From: an uncultured Blautia sp.
Lineage (GTDB): Bacteria; Bacillota; Clostridia; Lachnospirales; Lachnospiraceae
DNA length: 40,448 nucleotides
Direction: 5' to 3'
Assembly: GCA_934408705.1 (NCBI GenBank)
Contig: CAKRVL010000018.1
Coordinates: forward strand, 1-40,448
Program-made: the position numbers and the translations under genes
Part shown: piece after piece, positions 8,684 to 15,539 of the stretch
Layout of the letters: each line of letters opens with the position of its first letter
Position numbering within the stretch: position 1 is the stretch's first letter
The notes under the pieces: generated by a model
Seen by the model: only the letters and a program-made list of their open reading frames with translations
Databases searched by the model: none
Told to the model about the DNA's origin: nothing

Positions 8684-9255
8684 TTGTCTTTTCCTCCTTT
8701 GATAATTGTCCGTACCATTCCGAATACAGCAACTGAAAGTATAATAAAAATAATATTAACATTCAAAAAGTAACTGAGGCAGAAGCTGATGATCATAATC
8801 GCCACATTGATCCAGTCTTTGGATTTCACAACATTTTTCCCCATATCGTATACCACAGAAAGGATAACAGCGCCGACGCCGGCAGTCATTCCCTTTAATA
8901 ATGCGGCAATATAATAGTTGGAACGAAAAGCATCGTAAAATACAGAGATCACCGATAAGATTACCATAGGCGGAATGATGGCACCCAGGACGGATAACAA
9001 TACTCCTGGTATACCAGCCAGCTTATAGCCTACGATAATGGCACCGTTTACGGCAATGGCACCTGGTGAAGACTGGGCAATTGCTACCAGATCCAGCATT
9101 TCCTCTTCCTCGATCCAGTGATACTGATCTACAAATTTTTCTTTCAGCAGGGTTACGATTACGTAACCGCCGCCGAAGGTAAATGTACTAAGATATAAGC
9201 AGGAAAAAAATAATTTCCGCAATACATATCCTTTACTCTTGGGTTCTTTTTCCAC
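8680..9255 (-). CDS. Chromate-transporter (CHR) family protein, first half of a split pair
   Basis: A 191-residue membrane protein with the CHR signatures STFTFGGGYVIVTLLKEKFV near residues 19-38 and AIAQSSPGAIAVNGAIIVGY near 53-72. It starts 15 bp after the sulfatase stop and overlaps the second CHR gene by four bases, so the three genes form one minus-strand operon. The basic, short N-terminus and six or so hydrophobic stretches match the family. The paired halves probably make the functional antiporter. See the second half for the link to sulfate. Confidence 0.85.
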   Translation of the reverse strand: MEKEPKSKGYVLRKLFFSCLYLSTFTFGGGYVIVTLLKEKFVDQYHWIEEEEMLDLVAIAQSSPGAIAVNGAIIVGYKLAGIPGVLLSVLGAIIPPMVILSVISVFYDAFRSNYYIAALLKGMTAGVGAVILSVVYDMGKNVVKSKDWINVAIMIISFCLSYFLNVNIIFIILSVAVFGMVRTIIKGGKDK

Positions 9256-9270
9256 TTTTTAATACTCCTG

Positions 9271-10764
9271 TTAACGGAAAATTTTTATGGTTCCTTCGTC
9301 TTCCTCATCCAGCCAGCCGATGGTATCCCAGATACGCTGACCGTTATTGGACTGAGGTGCGCCTGGAGTGCTGCGACCGTTTTCGATGTAGTCTTTTAAT
9401 ACTGCTTTCAGTTCGGTGGCAAGCTCCAGATGCTCTTCAATCACATTCCGGCGTTCGCTGATGTCCATGGAAAGGTCATAAAGCTGGAATCTTGGGGCAT
9501 CAGGATCCTCTTTACCAGGAACCGGATCAGACCAGCCACCGGAACCAGGGCAAAGCTCCAGCTTAAATTGTCCTCTGCGGATGGACAGGGAACCGTCAAT
9601 ACTCTGGTGGACAATATCCTTTCTTACTTCGGGACTTTCAGGCTCCTTCCAGAGTGGCAGGTTGCTTACGCTGTCCTCTGCACAGGTGTCAGGAAGCTGT
9701 ACATCCAGAATCTCAGCCATAGTTGACATAAGATCGGAAAGGCAGACGATCCTCTCACAGCAACCACCGGCTTTGATGGTTTCCGGCCACTGTACGATCA
9801 GAGGGATGCGGTGACCGCCCTCATAAATGTCTGCTTTCGTTCCGCGGAACACATAGCTGGGGTTGTGTCCTTTGGCTTTCAGTTCTTCATAATTTGCCAT
9901 AGGGGAACAGCCGTTATCTGAAGTATAAATCAAAATTGTATTATTGAAAAGACCGGTTTCTTTCAGTTTATCTGAAATTCGTCCTACCACATGATCACAG
10001 TGAAGAACAAAGTCACCGTATTCATTGGTTCCGGATTTTCCCTGGAATTCCGGAGCCGGGAGAATTGGTGTATGAGGTGCCGGCATAGGGAAATACAGGA
10101 AAAATGGCTCGTCCTTGTATTCGTCAATTTTTTCCAGAACCTTATCAGTCAGCTCGTCCAGAACGTTTTCATGGTGGAAGCTTTTTCCTGTTGGGCCTTT
10201 TCTCCAGTATTTCTTTCCGGTTCCTACAGTCTCGCGGTCCGGAAGCTCGGTGAAACGATCGTTTTCAATGTAAATATAAGGTGGCATATCCAGAGAACCG
10301 CTGATACCAAAGTAATAGTCAAAGCCATTTGCTACAGGGGAATCCTGGATAGGAGCGCTGTAATCCACACCCTTGCAGGCGTCAAAATCCGGAAGCTCTG
10401 TGAAATCCGGTGTTTTGGTAAAGTTCATTCCCAGATGCCATTTGCCGATCATTGCAGTGTGATATCCTTGTTCCTGGAAAAGATTTGCCACGGTCTTTCG
10501 TCCTTTTTCCAGAAGCGGTTCGGAATAACCGCCGACCACGCTGGATTTTAGGCGGGATCTCCAGTTGTAGCGGCCGGTAAGGATGCTGTATCTGGAAGGG
10601 GTACAAACTGCAGAAGAGGAGTGTGCATCTGTGAAACGGAGACCATTTTCGCACATGCTGTCCAGGTTTGGTGTTGTGAAAGGGCATTTCTCATTAAAAG
10701 CACTGATATCTCCATATCCCATGTCATCTGCAAGAATATAGATTACATTTGGTTTCTGATTCAT
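9271..10764 (-). CDS. Cys-type sulfatase (arylsulfatase family)
   Basis: A 497-residue alkaline-phosphatase-superfamily sulfatase that hydrolyses sulfate esters. Metal ligands are in VIYILADDMGYGD (D13, D14). The formylglycine site is C54 in AVCTPSRYSILTGR; the Cys form of CxPxR can be activated by either the aerobic or the anaerobic enzyme, and an anaerobic maturase is encoded divergently next door. Further family motifs are GKWHLGM and FLYFPMPAPHTP with YTSDNG. No signal peptide is seen, so the enzyme is predicted to be cytoplasmic and to act on imported sulfated sugars. The start at 10764 has GGAGGAA upstream; an extended upstream start at 10800 lacks a site. It is followed by the CHR pair. 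Confidence 0.93.
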   Translation of the reverse strand: MNQKPNVIYILADDMGYGDISAFNEKCPFTTPNLDSMCENGLRFTDAHSSSAVCTPSRYSILTGRYNWRSRLKSSVVGGYSEPLLEKGRKTVANLFQEQGYHTAMIGKWHLGMNFTKTPDFTELPDFDACKGVDYSAPIQDSPVANGFDYYFGISGSLDMPPYIYIENDRFTELPDRETVGTGKKYWRKGPTGKSFHHENVLDELTDKVLEKIDEYKDEPFFLYFPMPAPHTPILPAPEFQGKSGTNEYGDFVLHCDHVVGRISDKLKETGLFNNTILIYTSDNGCSPMANYEELKAKGHNPSYVFRGTKADIYEGGHRIPLIVQWPETIKAGGCCERIVCLSDLMSTMAEILDVQLPDTCAEDSVSNLPLWKEPESPEVRKDIVHQSIDGSLSIRRGQFKLELCPGSGGWSDPVPGKEDPDAPRFQLYDLSMDISERRNVIEEHLELATELKAVLKDYIENGRSTPGAPQSNNGQRIWDTIGWLDEEDEGTIKIFR

Positions 10765-10820
10765 TTTAGATTCCTCCGATTTTCTCAAAACAGGCGCCAA
10801 AGCCTTGCATTTTTACAAAT

Positions 10821-10849
10821 ATTATCCCAAAATCACAGAGAAAAGTCAA
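10821..10849 (-). promoter_or_regulatory. Promoter of the sulfatase-CHR operon
   Basis: On the minus strand TTGACT (10849-10844) and GATAAT (10826-10821) are 17 bp apart. The start would lie about 50 bp before the sulfatase ATG. Confidence 0.65.
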
Positions 10850-10867
10850 ACAACAGCCACACTTTTC

Positions 10868-10896
10868 TTGCCATTTTCCGACAGGGGCTTTATACT
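10868..10896 (+). promoter_or_regulatory. Promoter of the anaerobic sulfatase maturase gene
   Basis: TTGCCA at 10868-10873 and TATACT at 10891-10896 are exactly 17 bp apart, 38 bp before the maturase ATG. Its -35 box lies 18 bp from the -35 box of the sulfatase promoter, so the two promoters are back to back. Confidence 0.65.
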
Positions 10897-10934
10897 TAGG
10901 ACAGAATTGTTTCTCTTGAAAGGAGTTTTCATTT

Positions 10935-12047
10935 ATGCCGCCGATCAGTGTACTTTTAAAGCCATCCTCCAGTCTTTGTAACATGAGCTGTGACTACTGT
11001 TTTTACTGTGATGAAGCAGAAAAAAGGGAAATTGCTTCTTATGGCTTCATGGAGGAGGACACTCTGAAAAATGTGATCCGACGGACGCTTCCTCAGGCAG
11101 AAGGCAGTGCCGCATATGCCTATCAGGGTGGGGAACCGACTCTTAGGGGGCTGGATTTTTTTCGGAAGGCTGTGGAATATCAGAAGCAGTATAATAAAAA
11201 TCAAGTTTTCGTATCCAATGCGCTTCAGACCAATGGTTATGCGCTGGATGAAGAATGGTGCCGTTTTTTGGGGGAAAATCATTTTCTGGTTGGCCTTTCT
11301 GTTGATGGAACGGAAGAAATCCATAATGCCCATCGTCATGACAAAGCGGGGAATGGAACATATGCCAGAGTGAGACAGGCTGCTCGGCTTATGGATCGGT
11401 ATCAGGTTGATTATAATATTCTTACTGTCGTTACCTCGGATGTGGCAGAACACATTGAGGAGATTTATGAAGAATACAGAAGGAACGGATGGGGCTATCA
11501 GCAGTATATTCCCTGTCTGGATCCAATGGGGGAGGGACATGGAAACAGTCCTTATGGGCTTACACCGGAGCAGTATGGTTCCTTCCTGATTCGGCTTTTC
11601 AGCCTGTGGTACCGGGATCTTCGAAATGGCTGCCAGCCGTTTATCCGCAGCTTTGAAAATTATGTGGCGTTGGCTGCCGGCTATCAGGCTGAGGTCTGCG
11701 AGCAACGGGGACTCTGCGGGATCCAGTATGTGGTGGAAGCTGACGGAAGCGTTTACCCCTGTGACTTTTATATGCTGGATGAGTATCGCTTGGGAAATTT
11801 CAACCAGGATTTTCTGGAAACCATTGATAAAAAAAGAGATGAAATCGGGTTTATCAGCCGCTCGCGAAATATTTCAGAGGACTGCATGAGCTGTCCTTAC
11901 TATAAGCTTTGCCGGGGCGGTTGTCAGAGAAATCGTGATCTGGAATCGGAAAGTGGACGGTACAGGAATTATCTTTGTCCGGGATATCGGATATTTTTTG
12001 AAAAATGCGGTGGTGCGATCAAGGAGATTGCTTTTAGACTGAGGTGA
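10935..12047 (+). CDS. Anaerobic sulfatase-maturating enzyme (radical SAM/SPASM)
   Basis: A 370-residue radical SAM enzyme that oxidises the active-site Cys (or Ser) of sulfatases to formylglycine without oxygen. The SAM-binding cluster is C15, C19 and C22 in CNMSCDYCFYC, and this sequence with the following EKR is typical of anSMEs. The SPASM region is present: CEQRGLCGIQYVVEADGS, then YPCDFYMLDEYRLGNF, then CMSCPYYKLCRGGCQRNRD, which hold two auxiliary Fe-S clusters. AAAGGAG precedes the ATG. The gene is divergent from the Cys-type sulfatase, its probable substrate. Its presence indicates an anaerobic lifestyle. Confidence 0.93.
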   Translation: MPPISVLLKPSSSLCNMSCDYCFYCDEAEKREIASYGFMEEDTLKNVIRRTLPQAEGSAAYAYQGGEPTLRGLDFFRKAVEYQKQYNKNQVFVSNALQTNGYALDEEWCRFLGENHFLVGLSVDGTEEIHNAHRHDKAGNGTYARVRQAARLMDRYQVDYNILTVVTSDVAEHIEEIYEEYRRNGWGYQQYIPCLDPMGEGHGNSPYGLTPEQYGSFLIRLFSLWYRDLRNGCQPFIRSFENYVALAAGYQAEVCEQRGLCGIQYVVEADGSVYPCDFYMLDEYRLGNFNQDFLETIDKKRDEIGFISRSRNISEDCMSCPYYKLCRGGCQRNRDLESESGRYRNYLCPGYRIFFEKCGGAIKEIAFRLR

Positions 12048-12076
12048 AAAACGAAAATCAGGAAAAGACGAAAGAT

Positions 12077-12104
12077 ACAAGTAGAAATACACAAGTAGAA
12101 ATAC
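12077..12104 (+). repeat. Perfect 14-bp tandem duplication upstream of araD
   Basis: ACAAGTAGAAATAC occurs twice head to tail (12077-12090 and 12091-12104), and a third partial ACAAGT follows at 12111. It lies in the 129-bp gap before araD, whose remainder is AT-rich with -10-like TATTAT/TATACT matches but no clear -35. The repeat may be a regulator site or replication slippage. Confidence 0.6.
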
Positions 12105-12176
12105 ATCCATACAAGTGCTATATTATACTTAATTAAAATATTATAAAAACTATTTATTTACGAGGAGGAAATGGCT

Positions 12177-12875
12177 ATGCTTGAGAAATTAAAAGAAGAA
12201 GTTTATAAGGCGAATATGGATCTGCCGAAATATGGACTGGTAACTTTTACCTGGGGTAATGTAAGCGGAATCGACCGTGAGAAAGGTCTTTTTGTAATCA
12301 AACCAAGCGGCGTGGAGTATGATAAGCTTACGCCGGAAGACATGGTGGTTGTGGATCTGGAGGGTAATAAGGTCGAAGGAAAATATAATCCGTCATCTGA
12401 TACACCTACTCATGTGGTTCTGTATAATGCATTCCCGAAGATTGGCGGAATCGTACATACTCATTCTTCCTGGGCTACCAGCTGGGCACAGGCCGGACGC
12501 GCAATCCCTTGCTATGGAACGACTCATGCGGATTATATATATGGAGAAGTTCCATGTGTCCGTAATCTGGATAAAAGCGAGATTGAGGAAGCATACGAGA
12601 AGAATACTGGCATTCTGATCGCAGATTATTTCAAGAAGAGAGATTATGAAGCTGTACCGGCGGTTCTCTGCAAAAACCATGGGCCTTTTACCTGGGGTAA
12701 GGATGCTCATGAGGCAGTGCATAACGCAGTGGTTCTGGAAGAGGTTGCCAAGATGGCTTCCCGCTGCGAGCTGATCAATCCTGATGTAAAGCCGGCTCCA
12801 CAGGAGCTTCAGGACAAGCACTATTATAGAAAGCATGGTGCCAATGCGTATTACGGACAGGGAACCATCGAATAA
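12177..12875 (+). CDS. araD: L-ribulose-5-phosphate 4-epimerase
   Basis: A 232-residue class II aldolase/epimerase that converts L-ribulose 5-phosphate to D-xylulose 5-phosphate, linking arabinose (or ascorbate) breakdown to the pentose phosphate pathway. Family motifs are [43 protein letters not shown], the zinc ligands in [15 protein letters not shown] and [10 protein letters not shown], and [20 protein letters not shown]. The C-terminal [16 protein letters not shown] is very close to E. coli AraD. The ATG at 12177 is preferred because AGGAGG ends eight bases upstream; the ATG at 12171 would be only two bases from it. It is a single gene rather than part of an ara operon. UlaF/SgaE paralogues catalyse the same reaction. 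Confidence 0.9.
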   Translation: MLEKLKEEVYKANMDLPKYGLVTFTWGNVSGIDREKGLFVIKPSGVEYDKLTPEDMVVVDLEGNKVEGKYNPSSDTPTHVVLYNAFPKIGGIVHTHSSWATSWAQAGRAIPCYGTTHADYIYGEVPCVRNLDKSEIEEAYEKNTGILIADYFKKRDYEAVPAVLCKNHGPFTWGKDAHEAVHNAVVLEEVAKMASRCELINPDVKPAPQELQDKHYYRKHGANAYYGQGTIE

Positions 12876-12984
12876 ACTCTAAAGAATAAGATTTGTCAGT
12901 GTAAATAAAGACTCCCGGAAAGGATTTTTGCTTCTGTAAGTTATTGCTATCCGAGCTTGATTTATACAACAGGAGATGACAGTT

Positions 12985-13815
12985 ATGATTCACGAAAAAA
13001 TAAAAATCCAGTTAAAAGATTCTGAGTTCAAAGCAAATTTATTTACTTATTTTCTGGATAATTCTCCAGAAATAGACATGGAACGGAAAAGACCGGTGGT
13101 ATTGATTTGTCCGGGTGGGGGTTATAGGATGACATCGGACAGAGAGGCAGAAGCACTGGCTGTTAAATTTATGTCAATGGGTTATCATGCTGCGATTCTC
13201 CGCTACAGCGTTGCGCCGGCACGTTTCCCGGAGGCGCTTCTGCAGCTTGCCACAGCGGTTGCCATGCTTCGTGAGAATGCAGAAAAATGGCATATCGATA
13301 CTGAGAAAATCGTTGTCCAGGGCTCCTCTGCCGGTGGACATCTGGCAGCAAGTCTTGGCGTTTTCTGGAACAAACCGTTCGTGGCGGAAGCGCTGGAAAT
13401 GGATGCTGGGAAGTTCCGTCCTAATGGACTTATGCTCAGTTATCCGGTTATTACTTCCGGGGAAAAAGCGCATCAGGGCTCCTTTGAGTGTGTTCTAGGG
13501 GAAGACTATGCAGATGAAGAGAAACGCAGATTTTTGTCGCTGGAATTCAATGTAACCAAAGATACTCCACCAACATTCATGTGGCACACAGCTTCGGACG
13601 GGACTGTGCCGGTAGAGAATTCCCTGCTGTTCTTTCAGGCGCTTCATAGGCTGGATATTCCGGCGGAATTACATATTTACCCTGTAGGTGGTCATGGGCT
13701 TGGTCTTGCCACCGGGGAAACTGCCTGCCCTGACGGCTATGGTATTCAGGCAGAATGTGAAAGCTGGATCAATCTGGCAGGAGATTGGATGAAACACCTA
13801 TTTGAACGTAGATAA
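12985..13815 (+). CDS. Alpha/beta hydrolase, acetylxylan-esterase-like
   Basis: A 276-residue cytoplasmic serine esterase. The oxyanion-hole strand is VLICPGGGYRMTSDREAEA, the nucleophile is S115 in GSSAGGH, the acid is probably the Asp in WHTASDGTVPVENS and the base is the His in PVGGHGLGLA. This arrangement is that of small BD-FAE/Axe-type esterases that remove acetyl groups from xylo-oligosaccharides. There is no signal peptide, so it would act on imported oligosaccharides. The ATG at 12985 has AGGAG nine bases upstream; an ATG at 12976 abuts that site and is unlikely. It lies about 110 bp after araD, consistent with a pentose theme. Other short-chain ester substrates are possible. Confidence 0.8.
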   Translation: MIHEKIKIQLKDSEFKANLFTYFLDNSPEIDMERKRPVVLICPGGGYRMTSDREAEALAVKFMSMGYHAAILRYSVAPARFPEALLQLATAVAMLRENAEKWHIDTEKIVVQGSSAGGHLAASLGVFWNKPFVAEALEMDAGKFRPNGLMLSYPVITSGEKAHQGSFECVLGEDYADEEKRRFLSLEFNVTKDTPPTFMWHTASDGTVPVENSLLFFQALHRLDIPAELHIYPVGGHGLGLATGETACPDGYGIQAECESWINLAGDWMKHLFERR

Positions 13816-13864
13816 GCATCCCCCCGCTTCAAGTGCGCGGAGCACTAAGCGGTGGGATGCTTAT
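13812..13864 (+). terminator. Long hairpin overlapping the esterase stop codon
   Basis: ATAAGCATCCC... (13812-13829) pairs with ...GGGATGCTTAT (13847-13864) over about 17 positions. There is no T tract, so it may stabilise the mRNA end or be part of a repeat rather than a classic terminator. Confidence 0.5.
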
Positions 13865-13893
13865 GTCAGTGGGAGCCTTCAGCTCCCACTGAC
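13865..13893. repeat. Perfect 12-bp inverted repeat
   Basis: GTCAGTGGGAGC (13865-13876) and its exact complement (13882-13893) flank a CTTCA loop. It follows the previous hairpin without a gap and lacks a T tract. Confidence 0.7.
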
Positions 13894-13917
13894 AGGTCGC
13901 GAAGTGACTGCGTTCAT

Positions 13918-13954
13918 GAGCAAGTAGCAAAGCGGACCTGGAATGTCCGCTTTA
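13918..13954. repeat. Dispersed hairpin repeat, copy 1
   Basis: Contains AAAGCGGAC (13929-13937), loop CTGGAAT and GTCCGCTTT (13945-13953). The same sequence with a few changes recurs at 27265-27299, also between genes. It behaves like a REP-type intergenic repeat. Confidence 0.65.
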
Positions 13955-14074
13955 CGCGAAAAAGATAATAAAAGCACCGTGAATAGGACGGTACAGACGG
14001 GATTGAGGAAAGTTTAACATACTCATTTCATAGTGTGCGCCGATTATATCACAGAACAAAATGTACTTCAAGTA

Positions 14075-14103
14075 TTGTTTTTGTATTATTTTGTTGATAT
14101 ACT
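14075..14103 (+). promoter_or_regulatory. Promoter of the coiled-coil protein gene
   Basis: TTGTTT (14075-14080) and TATACT (14098-14103) are 17 bp apart; the start falls about 27 bp before the ATG. Confidence 0.6.
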
Positions 14104-14136
14104 TTTTTTATCTTAAATATATAGGAGGTGAGAATA

Positions 14137-14946
14137 ATGTTAACAAGAGAAGATCTGCAGGCAATTGCGGGCTTGCTTGTACCGTTGGAAACACGCATTG
14201 GAGGGGTGGAGACTAAGTTCGACAAGCTTGAAATGAGAGTTGGAGGACTTGAAGAGCGCTTCGATAACTTTGAAAGTCGCTTTGATAACCTTGAAAGCCG
14301 CTTCGATAACCTTGAGAATCGCTTCGGTAAGTTTGAGCAGCAATTTGAAGATTTCAAATGTGAAACACGAAACCGGTTTGAGAATATTGAGGCTAATCTT
14401 CTGAGTGTAGACAAGCATGTCTGCGGATTGGACACCAAGGTTGCGCAGCTTGACACGAAAGTCTCAGAGCTTGATGGAAAAGTAACACAGCTAGACACCA
14501 AGGTTGCGCAACTAGATACAAAAGTCTCAGAGCTTGATGGAAAAGTAACACAGCTTGACACCAAGGTTGCGAAGCTAGATACGAAAGTTTCAGAGCTTGA
14601 TGGAAAAGTGACACAGCTAGATACGAAAGTCTCAGAGCTTGATGGAAAAGTAACACAGCTTGACACCAAGGTTGCGAAGCTTGATACGAAAGTCTCAGAG
14701 CTTGATGGAAAAGTAACACAGCTTGACATGAAGGTTTCAGAGATTGACAACAGCGTAAGGAGTCTTTGGGTTCATGTAGAAAACCAGACAGAGAAACAGC
14801 TTCACATCGTAGCAGAAAACCATTCTAATCTTACCAGCAAACTTGATGAATTACAGAAGATGAAGGGCGTTCAGGACACGCTGTTGTTCTATGCCAATAA
14901 ACACGAGAATGATATCAGAGCCATAAAGCAAAGGTTATGTATGTGA
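14137..14946 (+). CDS. Tandem-repeat coiled-coil protein of unknown function
   Basis: A 269-residue protein without signal peptide or membrane segment, almost entirely heptad repeats. Residues about 25-75 carry a 7-residue repeat of the type RFDNLES; residues 99-196 are built from near-identical 21-residue units (LDTKVAQ, LDTKVSE, LDGKVTQ), that is three heptads each, encoded by 63-bp DNA repeats. The C-terminal 65 residues (SLWVHVENQTEKQLH onward) are non-repetitive and look globular or helical. The ATG at 14137 has AGGAGG eight bases upstream. Related short proteins starting MLTREDLQAI are, to my knowledge, common in Lachnospiraceae, without known function. The near-identity of the DNA units suggests recent expansion and possible length variation between strains. 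Confidence 0.8.
   Translation: MLTREDLQAIAGLLVPLETRIGGVETKFDKLEMRVGGLEERFDNFESRFDNLESRFDNLENRFGKFEQQFEDFKCETRNRFENIEANLLSVDKHVCGLDTKVAQLDTKVSELDGKVTQLDTKVAQLDTKVSELDGKVTQLDTKVAKLDTKVSELDGKVTQLDTKVSELDGKVTQLDTKVAKLDTKVSELDGKVTQLDMKVSEIDNSVRSLWVHVENQTEKQLHIVAENHSNLTSKLDELQKMKGVQDTLLFYANKHENDIRAIKQRLCM
14431..14724 (+). repeat. 63-bp tandem repeats within the coiled-coil gene
   Basis: Units start at 14431, 14494, 14557 and 14662 (63 bp each), with a shortened 42-bp unit at 14620-14661 that lacks the first heptad. They differ at only a few bases each, mostly silent or A/K exchanges. Confidence 0.9.
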
Positions 14947-15046
14947 AATAGGATACATAAGACATTGTGAAAAACGAACGAATAAAAATGAAAATAACAG
15001 AATTATATAATTACAGAAGATAATATGCTATACAGAAGCATTAAAT

Positions 15047-15247
15047 GATATGAGTGTCAAAAGACCTTTTGCCACTCATTTGATACCCGGATTGCTACAC
15101 AGCTACGCTGCTCCCGCAATCCTCCAAATATTCGAAATCCGCTGATTTACTGCGTAAATCGCTACTTTCTCATATTTGGCGTGTCCCAAGTTCAAACGCC
15201 TTATCGTGCAAGCACGAACGGCTTTTTGACCTTTTGACACTGGTATC
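15047..15247. mobile_element. MITE-like element with terminal inverted repeats and flanking direct repeats
   Basis: The left end GATATGAGTGTCAAAAGACC and the reverse complement of the right end, GATACCAGTGTCAAAAGGTC, match at 16 of 20 positions. The element is flanked on both sides by ATTAAAT (15040-15046 and 15248-15254), as expected for a 7-bp target duplication. It has no coding capacity. The interior is full of small palindromes: GGATTGC/GCAATCC, CCAAATAT/ATATTTGG, GATTTAC/GTAAATC and CGTGC/GCACG. No transposase is present in the window, so a partner in trans is assumed. It could instead be a structured RNA gene. Confidence 0.6.
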
Positions 15248-15270
15248 ATTAAATATAATAGATAAATATT

Positions 15271-15296
15271 CAGGGAGTGCAAAATAGCACTCCCTG
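15271..15296 (-). terminator. Hairpin terminating the SPFH-RHH operon
   Basis: CAGGGAGTGC and its exact complement (15271-15280, 15287-15296) flank AAAATA. A T-containing tract follows on both strands, weak on the minus strand, so it may serve both directions. Confidence 0.55.
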
Positions 15297-15304
15297 TTTA
15301 CTCT

Positions 15305-15332
15305 TTTTCACATATCAGTTGAGATGTGAAAA
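15305..15332 (-). repeat. Hairpin directly after the RHH gene stop
   Basis: TTTTCACAT (15305-15313) pairs with ATGTGAAAA (15324-15332), starting at the base after the stop codon. There is no T tract. Confidence 0.5.
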
Positions 15333-15539
15333 TCACTCAATATCCAGTTCCGGCGGCTCATCCATAGTGTCGGAAACATATTTCCCGTTTTTCTTACGCT
15401 GTCGGACGCATTCGGTAAGCAGATACTCGATCTGCCCATTTACGGAGCGGAAATCATCCTCCGCCCAGGCTGCGATCTGATCATAAAGTTTGGCAGAAAG
15501 CCTGAGCGGAATCTGTTTCTTAGGTCTGGTGTCTGCCAT
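15333..15539 (-). CDS. Small ribbon-helix-helix-like protein
   Basis: A 68-residue protein whose core KQIPLRLSAKLYDQIAAWA followed by DDFRSVNGQIEYLLTECVRQ fits an Arc-type ribbon-helix-helix: a short basic strand, helix, turn with RSVN, and second helix. The last 18 residues are an acidic tail. Its ATG overlaps the stop of the SPFH gene by one base (TAATG), so it is translated by coupling to that gene. Proteins of this type bind DNA as dimers; the obvious candidate target is the palindrome in the promoter of its own operon, which would be autoregulation. In this lineage similar small Arc proteins accompany SPFH genes, but their targets are not known to me. Confidence 0.75.
   Translation of the reverse strand: MADTRPKKQIPLRLSAKLYDQIAAWAEDDFRSVNGQIEYLLTECVRQRKKNGKYVSDTMDEPPELDIE

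Larger units (their letters stand above)
13816..14136. other. Non-coding gap of 321 bp before the coiled-coil gene
   Basis: It holds three hairpins (one overlapping the esterase stop), one copy of a dispersed repeat, a stretch without visible function around 13960-14060, and the promoter of the coiled-coil gene. No RNA gene was recognised. Confidence 0.6.
14947..15332. other. Non-coding gap of 386 bp holding a MITE-like element
   Basis: About 90 bp of AT-rich sequence without visible features is followed by the 201-bp element at 15047-15247 and by two hairpins next to the ribbon-helix-helix gene. Confidence 0.7.

Noticed and set aside
8114..9255. Frameshifted single chrA gene
   Set aside because: Each half has its own start, a complete signature motif and normal length; paired short CHR proteins are a known arrangement.
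13812..13893. tRNA or structured RNA gene after the esterase
   Set aside because: The hairpins are simple stems; no cloverleaf, anticodon arm or CCA-type end could be built.
14431..14724. CRISPR-like regular repeats
   Set aside because: The repeats are head-to-tail with no unique spacers and keep an open coding frame of heptads, so they are coding tandem repeats.
14049..14750. Long open frame on the minus strand opposite the coiled-coil gene
   Set aside because: It only mirrors the 63-bp repeats (a monotonous Ser/Phe/Val repeat), has no ribosome binding site and ends in the promoter region; an artefact of repeat periodicity.
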